Source: Ferrimonas gelatinilytica (lineage in GTDB: Bacteria > Pseudomonadota > Gammaproteobacteria > Enterobacterales > Shewanellaceae). Taken from it: a stretch of DNA of 64,000 bases. The DNA lies in contig NZ_BAABLF010000012.1 of the NCBI RefSeq assembly GCF_039544205.1, positions 25,087 through 89,086 on the forward strand, written 5' to 3'. Shown here piece by piece: positions 15,530 to 23,708 of the stretch (position 1 is the stretch's first letter; every line of letters begins with the position of its first letter). A model generated the notes under the pieces. It searched no databases and was not told the origin of the DNA. It saw only the letters and a list, made by a program, of their open reading frames with translations. A program made the position numbers and the translations under genes.

Positions 15530-16883
15530 AGGTCGCCTCCAGCTGAGACAGCAACAGATCGTGGATCCCACCGAAACCGCCGTTGCTCATCACCACCACC
15601 ACGTCACCGGGCTCTACCGCCGCCAGGACCAGTTCCGCCAGCGTGGCCACATTTGAGGCCAGGGTGACCGGGATCGGCGCTTCGGCCATAGCCGCTGCCA
15701 GATCCCATGCCAGTTCATCGGGCCTGAGCATAAAGGCGGCATCCGCCTGTGCCAGAGACGGCGCCAGGGTGTCGCTGTGAACCCCCTGCTTCATGGTGTT
15801 GGATCGTGGTTCCAGCACCGCCAGGATACGACCGCTTCCCTGCTTCGCCCTCAAGCCCGCCAGGGTGGTGGCGATGGCGGTCGGGTGGTGGGCGAAATCG
15901 TCGTAGAGGCGGATCCCGGCAACCTCACCACGCAGCTCCAGACGTCGCTTGGGCCCGGCAAAGCGGGCCAGGCTAGTGATGCCGTCTGCCGGCCGGACGC
16001 CGACATGTCGGGCAGCGGCCAGGGCCGCGAGGGCATTACTGATGTTGTGATCGCCAATCAGGTCCCAGCGGACCTCCCCCTGCACTTCGCCCTGGAACAG
16101 AACCTCGAAGTGGCTGCCCTCCTCGTTGAGCTTGCGGGTCTGCCAGCCCGCTTCACTCTCCAGCGGCACGGCTTCACTCCAGCACCCCATCGCCAAGGTT
16201 TCCGACACCGCATCGACGCCGTCCGGGTAAAGGATCTGGCCGCTGGCAGGCACCGTGCGGATCAGGTGGTGGAACTGGCGCTGGATATCGGCCAGGGAAT
16301 CGAAGATATCGGCATGATCAAACTCGAGATTGTTGATCACCAGAGTCCGGGGGCGGTAGTGCACGAACTTGGAGCGCTTATCGAAAAAGGCGCTATCATA
16401 TTCATCCGCCTCCACCACGAAGAAGGGCGTCTCCCCCATGCGGGCGGAAACCCCAAACTCTCTCGGCACGCCACCGATCAGAAACCCAGGGGCCAGCTGG
16501 TTATCCTCCAGCAGCCAGGCCAGCATCGAGGCGGTCGTGGTCTTGCCATGGGTACCGGACACCGCCAGCACCCACCGCTCCTTGAGGATGTGATCCGCCA
16601 GGAACTGGGGACCAGAAGTGTAACTGATGCCGCGGTCCAGCACCGCTTCGACGCAGGGATTGCCCCGGCTCATGGCGTTGCCTATCACCACCAGATCCGG
16701 CGCAGGATCCAGCTGACCGGGATCGTAACCCTCGATCAGTCCTATCCCCTGCTGCTCAAGCTGGGTGCTCATCGGTGGGTAGACATTGAGATCCGAACCG
16801 GTGACCCGGTGGCCCGCGGAGCGCGCCAACAGCGCAATGCCCCCCATGAAGGTGCCGCAGATCCCGAGAATGTGGATATGCAT
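15516..16883 (-). CDS. mpl: UDP-MurNAc:L-alanyl-gamma-D-glutamyl-meso-diaminopimelate ligase Mpl
   Basis: A 455-residue Mur-family ligase that attaches recycled murein tripeptide to UDP-MurNAc. It has the N-terminal Rossmann motif HILGICGTFMGG that separates Mpl from MurC, the ATP loop GTHGKTTTASML, the carbamoyl-Lys region PFFVVEADEYDSAFFDKRSK, and YDDFAHHPTAIATTL in the C-terminal domain. The ATG at 16883 aligns with other Mpl proteins; twenty extra upstream codons are ignored. First gene of mpl-ubiX-hpt. Confidence 0.96.
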   Translation of the reverse strand: MHIHILGICGTFMGGIALLARSAGHRVTGSDLNVYPPMSTQLEQQGIGLIEGYDPGQLDPAPDLVVIGNAMSRGNPCVEAVLDRGISYTSGPQFLADHILKERWVLAVSGTHGKTTTASMLAWLLEDNQLAPGFLIGGVPREFGVSARMGETPFFVVEADEYDSAFFDKRSKFVHYRPRTLVINNLEFDHADIFDSLADIQRQFHHLIRTVPASGQILYPDGVDAVSETLAMGCWSEAVPLESEAGWQTRKLNEEGSHFEVLFQGEVQGEVRWDLIGDHNISNALAALAAARHVGVRPADGITSLARFAGPKRRLELRGEVAGIRLYDDFAHHPTAIATTLAGLRAKQGSGRILAVLEPRSNTMKQGVHSDTLAPSLAQADAAFMLRPDELAWDLAAAMAEAPIPVTLASNVATLAELVLAAVEPGDVVVVMSNGGFGGIHDLLLSQLEATYAAA

Positions 16884-16952
16884 AGAAAATCCGTGCGTCT
16901 CGATAAAAACGGTATTGTAACGGATCCCGGTCGCCACCTGCACGGTGGATCT

Positions 16953-16976
16953 GGAAGTTAGGACGTTTAGACGTCC
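16953..16976 (+). promoter_or_regulatory. MetJ operator (three tandem met boxes)
   Basis: Three directly adjacent 8-bp units match the MetJ box AGACGTCT: GGAAGTTA (four of eight), GGACGTTT (six of eight) and AGACGTCC (seven of eight). The array ends three bases before the -35 box of the downstream promoter, a classic position for methionine repression by MetJ with S-adenosylmethionine. Confidence 0.8.
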
Positions 16977-16979
16977 ATA

Positions 16980-17008
16980 TTGACAGGCGGCCAGAAAAAA
17001 CCTACATT
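16980..17008 (+). promoter_or_regulatory. Sigma-70 promoter of the metT-like gene
   Basis: A perfect TTGACA (16980-16985), a 17-bp spacer and TACATT (17003-17008, four of six), 81 bp before the ATG and directly after the met boxes. Confidence 0.75.
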
Positions 17009-17088
17009 GCCGCTCCCCGTGACAAAGGACCCGTCAACGGCAAAAAACGCGCAAGGAGATGCCCGTTCCCTTTGAAAGAGAATCGACC

Positions 17089-18414
17089 ATGAGTTCCATC
17101 CAGGCCACCGCCACCCCAGTGACCAGAAGCTCTGCCCTGGCACTGCTGCCGCTGATGATCTACCTCGCCCTGTTCGTGGGTGCCGGCGTCTATTTCCAGC
17201 TGCAGGGTACCGAGTTTGCGTTCTACCAGCTCTCCCCTGTGGTGGCGATCCTGCCGGCCATCATCCTGGCTCTGGCCCTGAGCAAGCAGCGCCTGAACGA
17301 CGCCATCGAGACCTTCATGAAGGGGATCGGCAACCACAACATCATTGCCATGTGCCTGATCTACCTCCTTGCGGGCGCCTTTGCGGCGGTGGCCAAGGCC
17401 ACCGGCGGGGTGGACGCCACCGTGGCTCTGGGGCTCACCCTGATCCCCGCCTCCCTGCTGCTGCCTGGTCTGTTTCTCATCTGTGGCTTTATCGCCACCT
17501 CCATGGGCACCTCCATGGGCACCATTGCCGCCGTTGCCCCTGTGGCACTGGGAATCGCCCAGCAGGCGGGGATCGAGCCGGCCCTGATGGCCGGTGTGGT
17601 GCTGTCCGGCGCCATCTTCGGTGACAACCTCTCCATCATCTCCGACACCACCATCGCCGCCACCCGCACCCAGGGCGCCGAGATGAAGGACAAGTTCCGG
17701 GAGAACATCCGCCTGGCTGCCCCCGCCGCCCTGCTGGCCCTGCTGCTCTTTACCCTGGCCGGTTCCGGGCAGGCTGAGCTGGCGCCGCAGACGCTGGAGC
17801 TGACCAAAGTCCTGCCCTACCTGACCATCCTGGTGCTGGCGGTACTGGGCCTGAATGTCTTTTTGGTCCTCACCATCGGTATCCTGCTGGCGGGTCTGAC
17901 CGGCATGATAGGTACCGACTACAGCCTGATGACCTTCGGCCAAGATATCTACGCCGGCTTTAGCAACATGCAGGAGATCTTCCTGCTGTCGATGCTGGTG
18001 GGTGGCCTCGCTGCACTGATGACCCAACAGGGGGGCCTCACCTGGCTGACCAAAAAGATCACCGCCCTGCTGGGTAAGCGCAGCAGCGCCGCCAGCACCC
18101 AGCTTGGGATCGGCGCCCTGGTGGCCAGCACCAACGCCTGCATCGCCAATAACACCGTGGCGATCATCGTCGCCGCCCCGGTGGCCAAGGAGCTGGCACA
18201 GCAGCATGGTGTCTCCCCGCGCCGCGCCGCCGCCACCCTGGACATCTTCGCCTGCATTATCCAGGGCCTGCTGCCCTACGGTGCCCAGGCGCTGCTGCTG
18301 GCCTCCACCTTCGCCCTTTCACCCTTTACCCTGGTGGGCTACGCCTGGTACTGCTTTATCCTGGCGGCCTTCGCCCTGGGCAGCATCGTCTGGCGCACCC
18401 GCCAAAAGGGCTGA
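17089..18414 (+). CDS. metT: NhaC-family transporter, probable methionine transporter MetT
   Basis: A 441-residue inner-membrane protein with about eleven hydrophobic segments. The family signature TSMGTSMGTIAAVAPVALGIA and SGAIFGDNLSIISDTTIAATRTQGA places it in the NhaC antiporter superfamily. Upstream MetJ boxes argue for the MetT branch, which comparative genomics assigned to methionine uptake in Vibrio and Shewanella. Substrate is therefore inferred from regulation, not seen in the protein. I chose ATG 17089 (GAAAGAGAA upstream) over ATG 17059, which abuts its Shine-Dalgarno. Alternative: a Na+/H+ antiporter. Confidence 0.8.
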   Translation: MSSIQATATPVTRSSALALLPLMIYLALFVGAGVYFQLQGTEFAFYQLSPVVAILPAIILALALSKQRLNDAIETFMKGIGNHNIIAMCLIYLLAGAFAAVAKATGGVDATVALGLTLIPASLLLPGLFLICGFIATSMGTSMGTIAAVAPVALGIAQQAGIEPALMAGVVLSGAIFGDNLSIISDTTIAATRTQGAEMKDKFRENIRLAAPAALLALLLFTLAGSGQAELAPQTLELTKVLPYLTILVLAVLGLNVFLVLTIGILLAGLTGMIGTDYSLMTFGQDIYAGFSNMQEIFLLSMLVGGLAALMTQQGGLTWLTKKITALLGKRSSAASTQLGIGALVASTNACIANNTVAIIVAAPVAKELAQQHGVSPRRAAATLDIFACIIQGLLPYGAQALLLASTFALSPFTLVGYAWYCFILAAFALGSIVWRTRQKG

Positions 18415-18426
18415 TCGCCCGACAAC

Positions 18427-18454
18427 AAAAAACGGCCCTTCGAGGGCCGTTTTT
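18427..18454 (+). terminator. Terminator after the metT-like gene
   Basis: A 9-bp stem AACGGCCCT / AGGGCCGTT with a short loop, flanked by A-run and T-run. Confidence 0.88.
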
Positions 18455-18528
18455 CGTCTAACGAACTGTTTTGAATTGTGCTTTACCCAACCGTTCGCGA
18501 GGACAACCTAGTGCAGTCGAGCACCAAG

Positions 18529-18566
18529 TTCTTAGGGACTGGGCTCTCGGCCCGAGTTCCTAAGAG
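18529..18566. repeat. Imperfect intergenic inverted repeat
   Basis: CTTAGG...ACT.GGC / GCC..AGT.CCTAAG forms a long imperfect hairpin in the otherwise empty 280-bp spacer between the metT terminator and the convergent lipoprotein gene. An element with similar TTAGGA/TCCTAA arms occurs at 44655-44682. Confidence 0.45.
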
Positions 18567-18696
18567 CCGGAACAAAGCCTGAGGCTTCTGGGCTTACACG
18601 AAAGGGGAGCCTATTTAGGATCAGCGATTGAGTCGATGAAGCTCACCGGACGACCGCATCACAGCCGATGCAGAGTTCAGACTCCTGCCTCCCCCC

Positions 18697-20010
18697 TTAC
18701 AGGGGAAGCAGGAGGATCTGGTACTCGTAGCGATCGAAGAAGCTGGGATCATTCGGCTCGGACTTTCGGATCTCACTGCGATAGTCGTGCGCATTCAAGC
18801 CATTGTTGTAGCCGTAGAGGAATACCTCCAGCATTGGGGCGGAGAGCTGCTCAAGCGAGTGCATCACCGCATCCGGCAGCTCCAACGCCGGAACCGTCCC
18901 TTTCAGCGGAGCCTCCACCTGCCACATCGTGGGACCCGCCTGGTCATAAAGGGTCACCAGTGCCAAATTTTTTCCCGGACTGAAGTGCTTGAAATCGTAA
19001 CTCGACGCCGCATCTTCGGTCATGCCCCGCAGCAGCTTGACCGATTCGTTCAGGAACGGGGAGGGATCCTCCGGCAGAACAATGGTGGCAGCCCCCTCTT
19101 CGATTCGCTCCCGCTCCAAATGAAAATAGGTGACCCCCCCGAACTCAGCAGCATCCAGGTAGTCATGCGAATAGGCGGACACCAGGCTGCGTGTGCTCGA
19201 CCCGGGGAAGTAGTAGGGCTCTTTCCAGGTACGGCCATAATAACGATGGACCCGCTCCCCGTCGGCCGTGAGCCCGAAGGTCATGGTGTTGTAGTCCGGC
19301 ACATTGACGGTCAAGGTGACCCGCTCGCCAACACCAGAGGCATCGGCAAACACCTCGGGAGCCAGCACCAAAGTCGGGTTGCTATCCCAATCCACCTCGA
19401 TGAGCGTCGCCAGTACCTCACCGGTGCTGTTTGCCCCATCCAGGACCAGATCGATGGGCTGCCACTGCCCTTCGCTCTGGCAGAGATTCAGTTGCTGCCT
19501 CTCCGACAGCCTCTGAGCTTGGGAGAAGATACCATTTTGGTAAGTGAGCCGAATTTCACTGTCCCAGTACTTTGAAACCAGGTCATTGGCTTCGATGGTG
19601 ACATCCCGACAGTGGCACCCCGCCTTGGATGCCATGTTGGGGAAATAGCGCTCGATGGTGTCACCGGAGCGCCAGTCCACAAAGGTTTGCACCAGGGTTC
19701 CCGCGCTACCATCTTGGTCCGTCCCCTCGCCAATCAAACTGACATGCGCCCCGCCCTGCGGCCAGGAGAGGCTCAACTGCCCCTCTGAATCGGTTTTTGC
19801 CGTCGAGAGAATCCGGCCATCTAAGTGGTGGATCACCACCTCGGCGCCGGCCATTGGCGACTCGATACCGCAATAGTTGTAGCTCGTCGTTTCGACGTGG
19901 AGCACCCCTTCTGCCGGACCCGGATTCCCACTGTCACTCCCATCTGAAGAGCCCCCGCAACCGACCAGGGCCGTCGCCGCCAGCAATGCACTGTAAATTG
20001 TCTTATCCAT
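18697..20010 (-). CDS. Uncharacterised lipoprotein with N-terminal CGIE region
   Basis: A 437-residue predicted lipoprotein. The signal MDKTIYSALLAATALVGCGG has a lipobox with Cys at about residue 18, followed by a Ser/Gly/Asp-rich linker. The next part (LHVETTSYNYCGIE ... AEVVIHHLDGRILSTAKTDSEGQLSLSW) looks like a carboxypeptidase-regulatory or Ig-like beta sandwich. A GCHCRD motif and a long beta-rich C-terminal part follow, with no catalytic motif I recognise. The ATG at 20010 has AAGGGA seven bases upstream. Its N-terminal layout resembles the lipoprotein at 61973-63601. No operon partner. Confidence 0.7.
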   Translation of the reverse strand: MDKTIYSALLAATALVGCGGSSDGSDSGNPGPAEGVLHVETTSYNYCGIESPMAGAEVVIHHLDGRILSTAKTDSEGQLSLSWPQGGAHVSLIGEGTDQDGSAGTLVQTFVDWRSGDTIERYFPNMASKAGCHCRDVTIEANDLVSKYWDSEIRLTYQNGIFSQAQRLSERQQLNLCQSEGQWQPIDLVLDGANSTGEVLATLIEVDWDSNPTLVLAPEVFADASGVGERVTLTVNVPDYNTMTFGLTADGERVHRYYGRTWKEPYYFPGSSTRSLVSAYSHDYLDAAEFGGVTYFHLERERIEEGAATIVLPEDPSPFLNESVKLLRGMTEDAASSYDFKHFSPGKNLALVTLYDQAGPTMWQVEAPLKGTVPALELPDAVMHSLEQLSAPMLEVFLYGYNNGLNAHDYRSEIRKSEPNDPSFFDRYEYQILLLPL

Positions 20011-20215
20011 GACTTGTTCCCTTATTGGCATCCAATTTTCCAAGACTCACCCATGCTACATCGCGTCAGACTTCAAGCCAATTTTGTTGCTCTGCTGTAA
20101 TTCAGATGGTTATGAGTCGATTAGTTGCCTCAGGGCCAGGCTTGAGCGCTGCTTTTCCCCAGCGGTTTCGCTATCATTAGCCCGCCCTTGTGAACCACTT
20201 TAGGACCCTCCTCAT

Positions 20216-21181
20216 ATGCAAAGCCTGAGTCAATTCCTGACCGAGCGCGGCGTCGACCCGCAACTGCAACCTCTGCTTCAAGCCCTGGCCCAGTGTGGCG
20301 TCGAGATCAGCCAACTGGTGCGCCGCGGTGCCCTGGCCGGGGTACTGGGCGCCACCGAAACGGAAAACGTGCAGGGAGAGACCCAGAAGAAGCTCGATGT
20401 GATCGCCAATGACCTGATCAAGCAGCGGCTGGCGGCAGAGCCTTCGGTCAAAGCGATGGCCTCTGAGGAGGAAGATCACACCGTGGACGCCCATGCCGAC
20501 GGCCACTACCTGGTCAGCTTCGACCCGCTCGATGGCTCCTCCAATATCGACATCAACTCCCTGGTCGGCACCATCTTCTCCGTCCTGCCGGCGTCGGACC
20601 GTAAGGGCGAAGCCGCCTTCATGCAGCCGGGGATCAACCAGGTGGCCGCCTGTTATGTCCTCTACGGCCCGGCCACGGTGTTGGCCCTGACCACCGGGGA
20701 GGGCACCAGCCTGTTCAGCCTGGATCCGGATACCGGGGAGTTTCTGCTGGTGGAGGATGCTATGACCATCCCCGCAGAAACCAACGAATTTGCCATCAAC
20801 GCCTCCAACCAGCGCTTCTGGCAACCGGCGATGCAGAGCTACATCGCCGATCTGCTGGCGGGCGACACCGGACCACGGGGTAAGAATTTCAACATGCGCT
20901 GGATCGCCGCCATGGTGGGCGACGTCCACCGCGTGCTGTGCCGGGGCGGGATCTTCACCTACCCGACCGACACCAAGAACCCGGCCAAGCCCTACAAACT
21001 GCGCCTGATGTATGAAGCCAACCCCATGGCAATGCTGGTGGAACAGGCCGGTGGCAGCGCTTCCACCGGCTACGAGCGGATCCTCACCCTGCAGCCGGAA
21101 GCGATCCACCAGCGGGTCGCGGTGATCCTCGGCTCCCGCGATGAAGTGGCCGCCTGCCTCGGCTACCACAGCCAGGCCTAA
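20216..21181 (+). CDS. fbp: Fructose-1,6-bisphosphatase class I
   Basis: A 321-residue gluconeogenic enzyme that hydrolyses fructose 1,6-bisphosphate. The metal-binding signature FDPLDGSSNIDIN is at about residues 101-113, with the acidic ASEEED site just before. KNFNMRWIAAMVGDVHRVLCRGGIFTYP and the C-terminal LMYEANPMAMLVEQAGGSAS are typical of class I enzymes. The first ATG gives the family length. It is followed by a hairpin and ppa. Confidence 0.97.
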   Translation: MQSLSQFLTERGVDPQLQPLLQALAQCGVEISQLVRRGALAGVLGATETENVQGETQKKLDVIANDLIKQRLAAEPSVKAMASEEEDHTVDAHADGHYLVSFDPLDGSSNIDINSLVGTIFSVLPASDRKGEAAFMQPGINQVAACYVLYGPATVLALTTGEGTSLFSLDPDTGEFLLVEDAMTIPAETNEFAINASNQRFWQPAMQSYIADLLAGDTGPRGKNFNMRWIAAMVGDVHRVLCRGGIFTYPTDTKNPAKPYKLRLMYEANPMAMLVEQAGGSASTGYERILTLQPEAIHQRVAVILGSRDEVAACLGYHSQA

Positions 21182-21204
21182 GCGCCCACTTTTCGGCAAA
21201 ACGT

Positions 21205-21228
21205 GCCCCTTATCACGGGATAAGGGGC
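21205..21228. terminator. Hairpin between fbp and ppa overlapping the ppa promoter
   Basis: A perfect 9-bp stem GCCCCTTAT / ATAAGGGGC with a six-base loop. There is no T-tract. A TATACT -10 box for ppa lies at 21233-21238, so the left part of that promoter falls within the hairpin. Confidence 0.55.
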
Positions 21229-21277
21229 CATGTATACTTGCGGCACTTTCTTCCAGCTCAAATCAAGGAGTGGCTGC

Positions 21278-21808
21278 ATGAGTTTGAATCACGTCCCTGC
21301 GGGCAAGAGCTTGCCGGATGACATCTACGTCATCATCGAAATCCCCGCCAATCACGACCCCATCAAGTACGAAGTGGACAAGGACAGTGGCGCTCTGTTC
21401 GTGGACCGCCTGATGAAGTCCCCCATGTTCTACCCGGCCAACTACGGCTATGTGAACCACACCCTCTCCCTGGATGGCGATCCCGTGGATGTGCTGGTTC
21501 CCACCCCCTTCCCGCTGCAACCCGGTTCCGTGATCCGCTGCCGCCCGGTCGGGGTGCTAAAGATGACCGACGAGTCCGGTGAGGATGCCAAGGTGATCGC
21601 CGTTCCCCACACCAAGCTGTCCCAGGAGTATGACCACATCCAGGACGTGAACGACCTGCCTGAGCTGCTCAAGGCGCAGATCAAGCAGTTCTTCGAGCGT
21701 TACAAGGAGCTCGAAAGCGGGAAGTGGGTGCAGGTGGACGGTTGGGATGACGCCGCCGCGGCTCGGGCGGAGATCCTCAGCTCCGCAGAGCGTTACGAGC
21801 AGAAGTAA
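21278..21808 (+). CDS. ppa: Inorganic pyrophosphatase (family I)
   Basis: A 176-residue soluble pyrophosphatase. Active-site elements include IEIPANHDPIKYEVDKDSG, MFYPANYGYV, the metal-binding DGDPVDVLV and EDAKVIAVP. The ATG at 21278 has AAGGAG seven bases upstream; an in-frame ATG at 21230 lies inside the -10 region and is rejected. It has its own promoter after the fbp hairpin. Confidence 0.97.
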   Translation: MSLNHVPAGKSLPDDIYVIIEIPANHDPIKYEVDKDSGALFVDRLMKSPMFYPANYGYVNHTLSLDGDPVDVLVPTPFPLQPGSVIRCRPVGVLKMTDESGEDAKVIAVPHTKLSQEYDHIQDVNDLPELLKAQIKQFFERYKELESGKWVQVDGWDDAAAARAEILSSAERYEQK

Positions 21809-21837
21809 CACTACGTCGATACGCCTCGCCCGGTCTC

Positions 21838-22947
21838 CTAGTGGCGACGAAGCGCTACCAGCTTCTGCTGGTAGCGCTTTTTCTGATCTGATGGGGCCAG
21901 TTTCTCCGCTTCCTTGAGGTGGCGTTCACTGAGCCGGCGCTGGCCATTGCGGTAATAGGCCCGCGAGAGACCGAAGTGAAACTCGTGACGGTACTCCGCC
22001 AGCGCCAAAGCACGCTGAAACATCCGAACCGCGTCATCGAATTCGCCCGCCTGCAGCGCCTGCTCGCCCATGTCGAAATAGTAATAGGGATTGCGGATCC
22101 GCTTTAACTCCAGCCGGGCATGCACCGCCTGCCACTCCTGCAACCGCCCCTGGCTGGCGAGCAAAATGGCCAGGTTGTGCAGTGCATCCAGCTCCGACTC
22201 AGGCAGTTGGATGGCATAGCGATACACCTGCTCCGCCTCCCGCTCCATGCCATGACGCCGGTAAAGCACCCCCAGGGTATTCCATACCGCTGCGTAATCC
22301 GGGTGTTGCTGGTGAGCCATCTTCAGCAGCGCATAGGCCCGGTCTCGCTCCTCGGCGACCATCGCTTCCGCGGCCATGTTGTTGTAGTAGCGTGCCAGCA
22401 GCTCCGACGTTGAGAGCACTCGGATATCGTATCCGCGCAGTTGGTTACCAGGCAGGAAGTCGATGGTGGTGGCGTTACTGGAGAGCAGGATCCGGTCCGC
22501 TTTTCGACGAGGGGTGAGCCGCAGGTTGACGTGACCATTGATCAGGTAGAGTCCCCCTTGACGATCCCACACCGGCGGTGCCTCCACCAGTTGATACTGC
22601 ACCTGCAGATCCAGCGCATCCGCCAGGGCGGTGGTCATCAAAACCAGTGACATGCAGTTGCCGGCCCCGGCCGCGAAGGTCTCGGCAGCGTTCCGCGTCC
22701 AGCGGCTATCGTACTCCAGCCGCCCCTCCTCGAAGAGGTAATCCGCCAGAGCCTGTTGGGGGTTGTGGGATCGGGCCAGGGTCTGCACCAGTTGGTTCAT
22801 GGCCGGTGAGCGCTCAAATACCTGTTGCGGCCTCGGAACCGAAACCGTCGGATCAAAGCCCTCGTCATGCCACAGTGCCGGGGGAGCGACCGGCACAGAG
22901 GTGGCACAGCCCGTGAGCAGGGCGATAGCAAACCATATCCAGCGCAT
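21838..22947 (-). CDS. TPR lipoprotein with transglutaminase-like domain
   Basis: A 369-residue predicted lipoprotein (MRWIWFAIALLTGC, lipobox Cys at 14). Residues about 85-165 form a transglutaminase/cysteine-protease-like domain: AAETFAAGAGNCMSLVLMTTALADALDL supplies a Cys and INGHVNLRL a His, the usual order of the catalytic pair. Residues about 190-360 contain TPR repeats (YAAVWNTLGVLYRRHGMEREAEQVYRYAI and later units). The substrate is unknown. It is divergent from the SRPBCC gene. Catalytic activity is inference; the domain could also serve binding only. Confidence 0.78.
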   Translation of the reverse strand: MRWIWFAIALLTGCATSVPVAPPALWHDEGFDPTVSVPRPQQVFERSPAMNQLVQTLARSHNPQQALADYLFEEGRLEYDSRWTRNAAETFAAGAGNCMSLVLMTTALADALDLQVQYQLVEAPPVWDRQGGLYLINGHVNLRLTPRRKADRILLSSNATTIDFLPGNQLRGYDIRVLSTSELLARYYNNMAAEAMVAEERDRAYALLKMAHQQHPDYAAVWNTLGVLYRRHGMEREAEQVYRYAIQLPESELDALHNLAILLASQGRLQEWQAVHARLELKRIRNPYYYFDMGEQALQAGEFDDAVRMFQRALALAEYRHEFHFGLSRAYYRNGQRRLSERHLKEAEKLAPSDQKKRYQQKLVALRRH

Positions 22948-23122
22948 ACTCCAAGCTTAGTCGCACACCAAGGTTTTGCGCCTGGCAGCGGGGATTCCGA
23001 ACCTGTCCAGGCTGAGCCTTTTTGGAGGTTGCCACGCCAGCCGTCACTTACCCTCGCCGACACGGCGGTATTTGGGAGCCTATCGGCTAAGCTCAAGGCT
23101 CTACGATGGAAGGGGACATCCG

Positions 23123-23677
23123 ATGATCAAAGGGCTGAAAATCTTGCTCATAGTAATCACCGTGCTGGTGATTCTGGGCCTTGCCCTGCCCCGCGACTTT
23201 CGCGTTTATCGGGAAATCGAGATCGCCGCTCCGCCAGAATCGATCTACCCCTACCTCAACGAGCTGTTTCTCTGGCCCCTCTGGGCCCCCTGGAGTGACC
23301 CAAACACCCGCTTCACTATTGGCACGCCCGCCAGCGGGATCGGCGCCCAGCAGAGTTGGGAGGATGACAGTGGAGGGGGACAGATGACGATCGTGGCCTC
23401 GGATCCCCGCTTCGGGATCCGCTACGAGATCCGCTACGGCAACAGTGCCAAAGTCTATCCGGCACAAGTGGGATTTCAACGGGTAGCCCCAGAGCAAACG
23501 CGGGTGTATTGGCAGATGGAGGGGGAGATCGACTCCCCCATAGTGGGGCCCTTCCTGGCCCTGTTGACGGGGACGATGATCGGCGACCCTTTCGAGCAGG
23601 GCCTGTCGAAACTGAAATGGCTGGTGGAGTCCCCCACCACAGAGACCCCAGAGACGCCGGCAGCCAGTGCGGAGTGA
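23123..23677 (+). CDS. Membrane-anchored SRPBCC (START-like) protein
   Basis: A 184-residue protein with one N-terminal transmembrane segment (LKILLIVITVLVILGLAL) followed by an SRPBCC/polyketide-cyclase-like domain that starts in the usual way with FRVYREIEIAAPPESIYPYLNEL. Such domains bind hydrophobic ligands; the ligand here is unknown. The ATG at 23123 has AAGGGGA at 23110-23116. The longer upstream frame overlaps the divergent promoter region and is rejected. Confidence 0.8.
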   Translation: MIKGLKILLIVITVLVILGLALPRDFRVYREIEIAAPPESIYPYLNELFLWPLWAPWSDPNTRFTIGTPASGIGAQQSWEDDSGGGQMTIVASDPRFGIRYEIRYGNSAKVYPAQVGFQRVAPEQTRVYWQMEGEIDSPIVGPFLALLTGTMIGDPFEQGLSKLKWLVESPTTETPETPAASAE

Positions 23678-23708
23678 TCCTCACTCGCTCCCCCCTTCCT
23701 GGTCTCCG

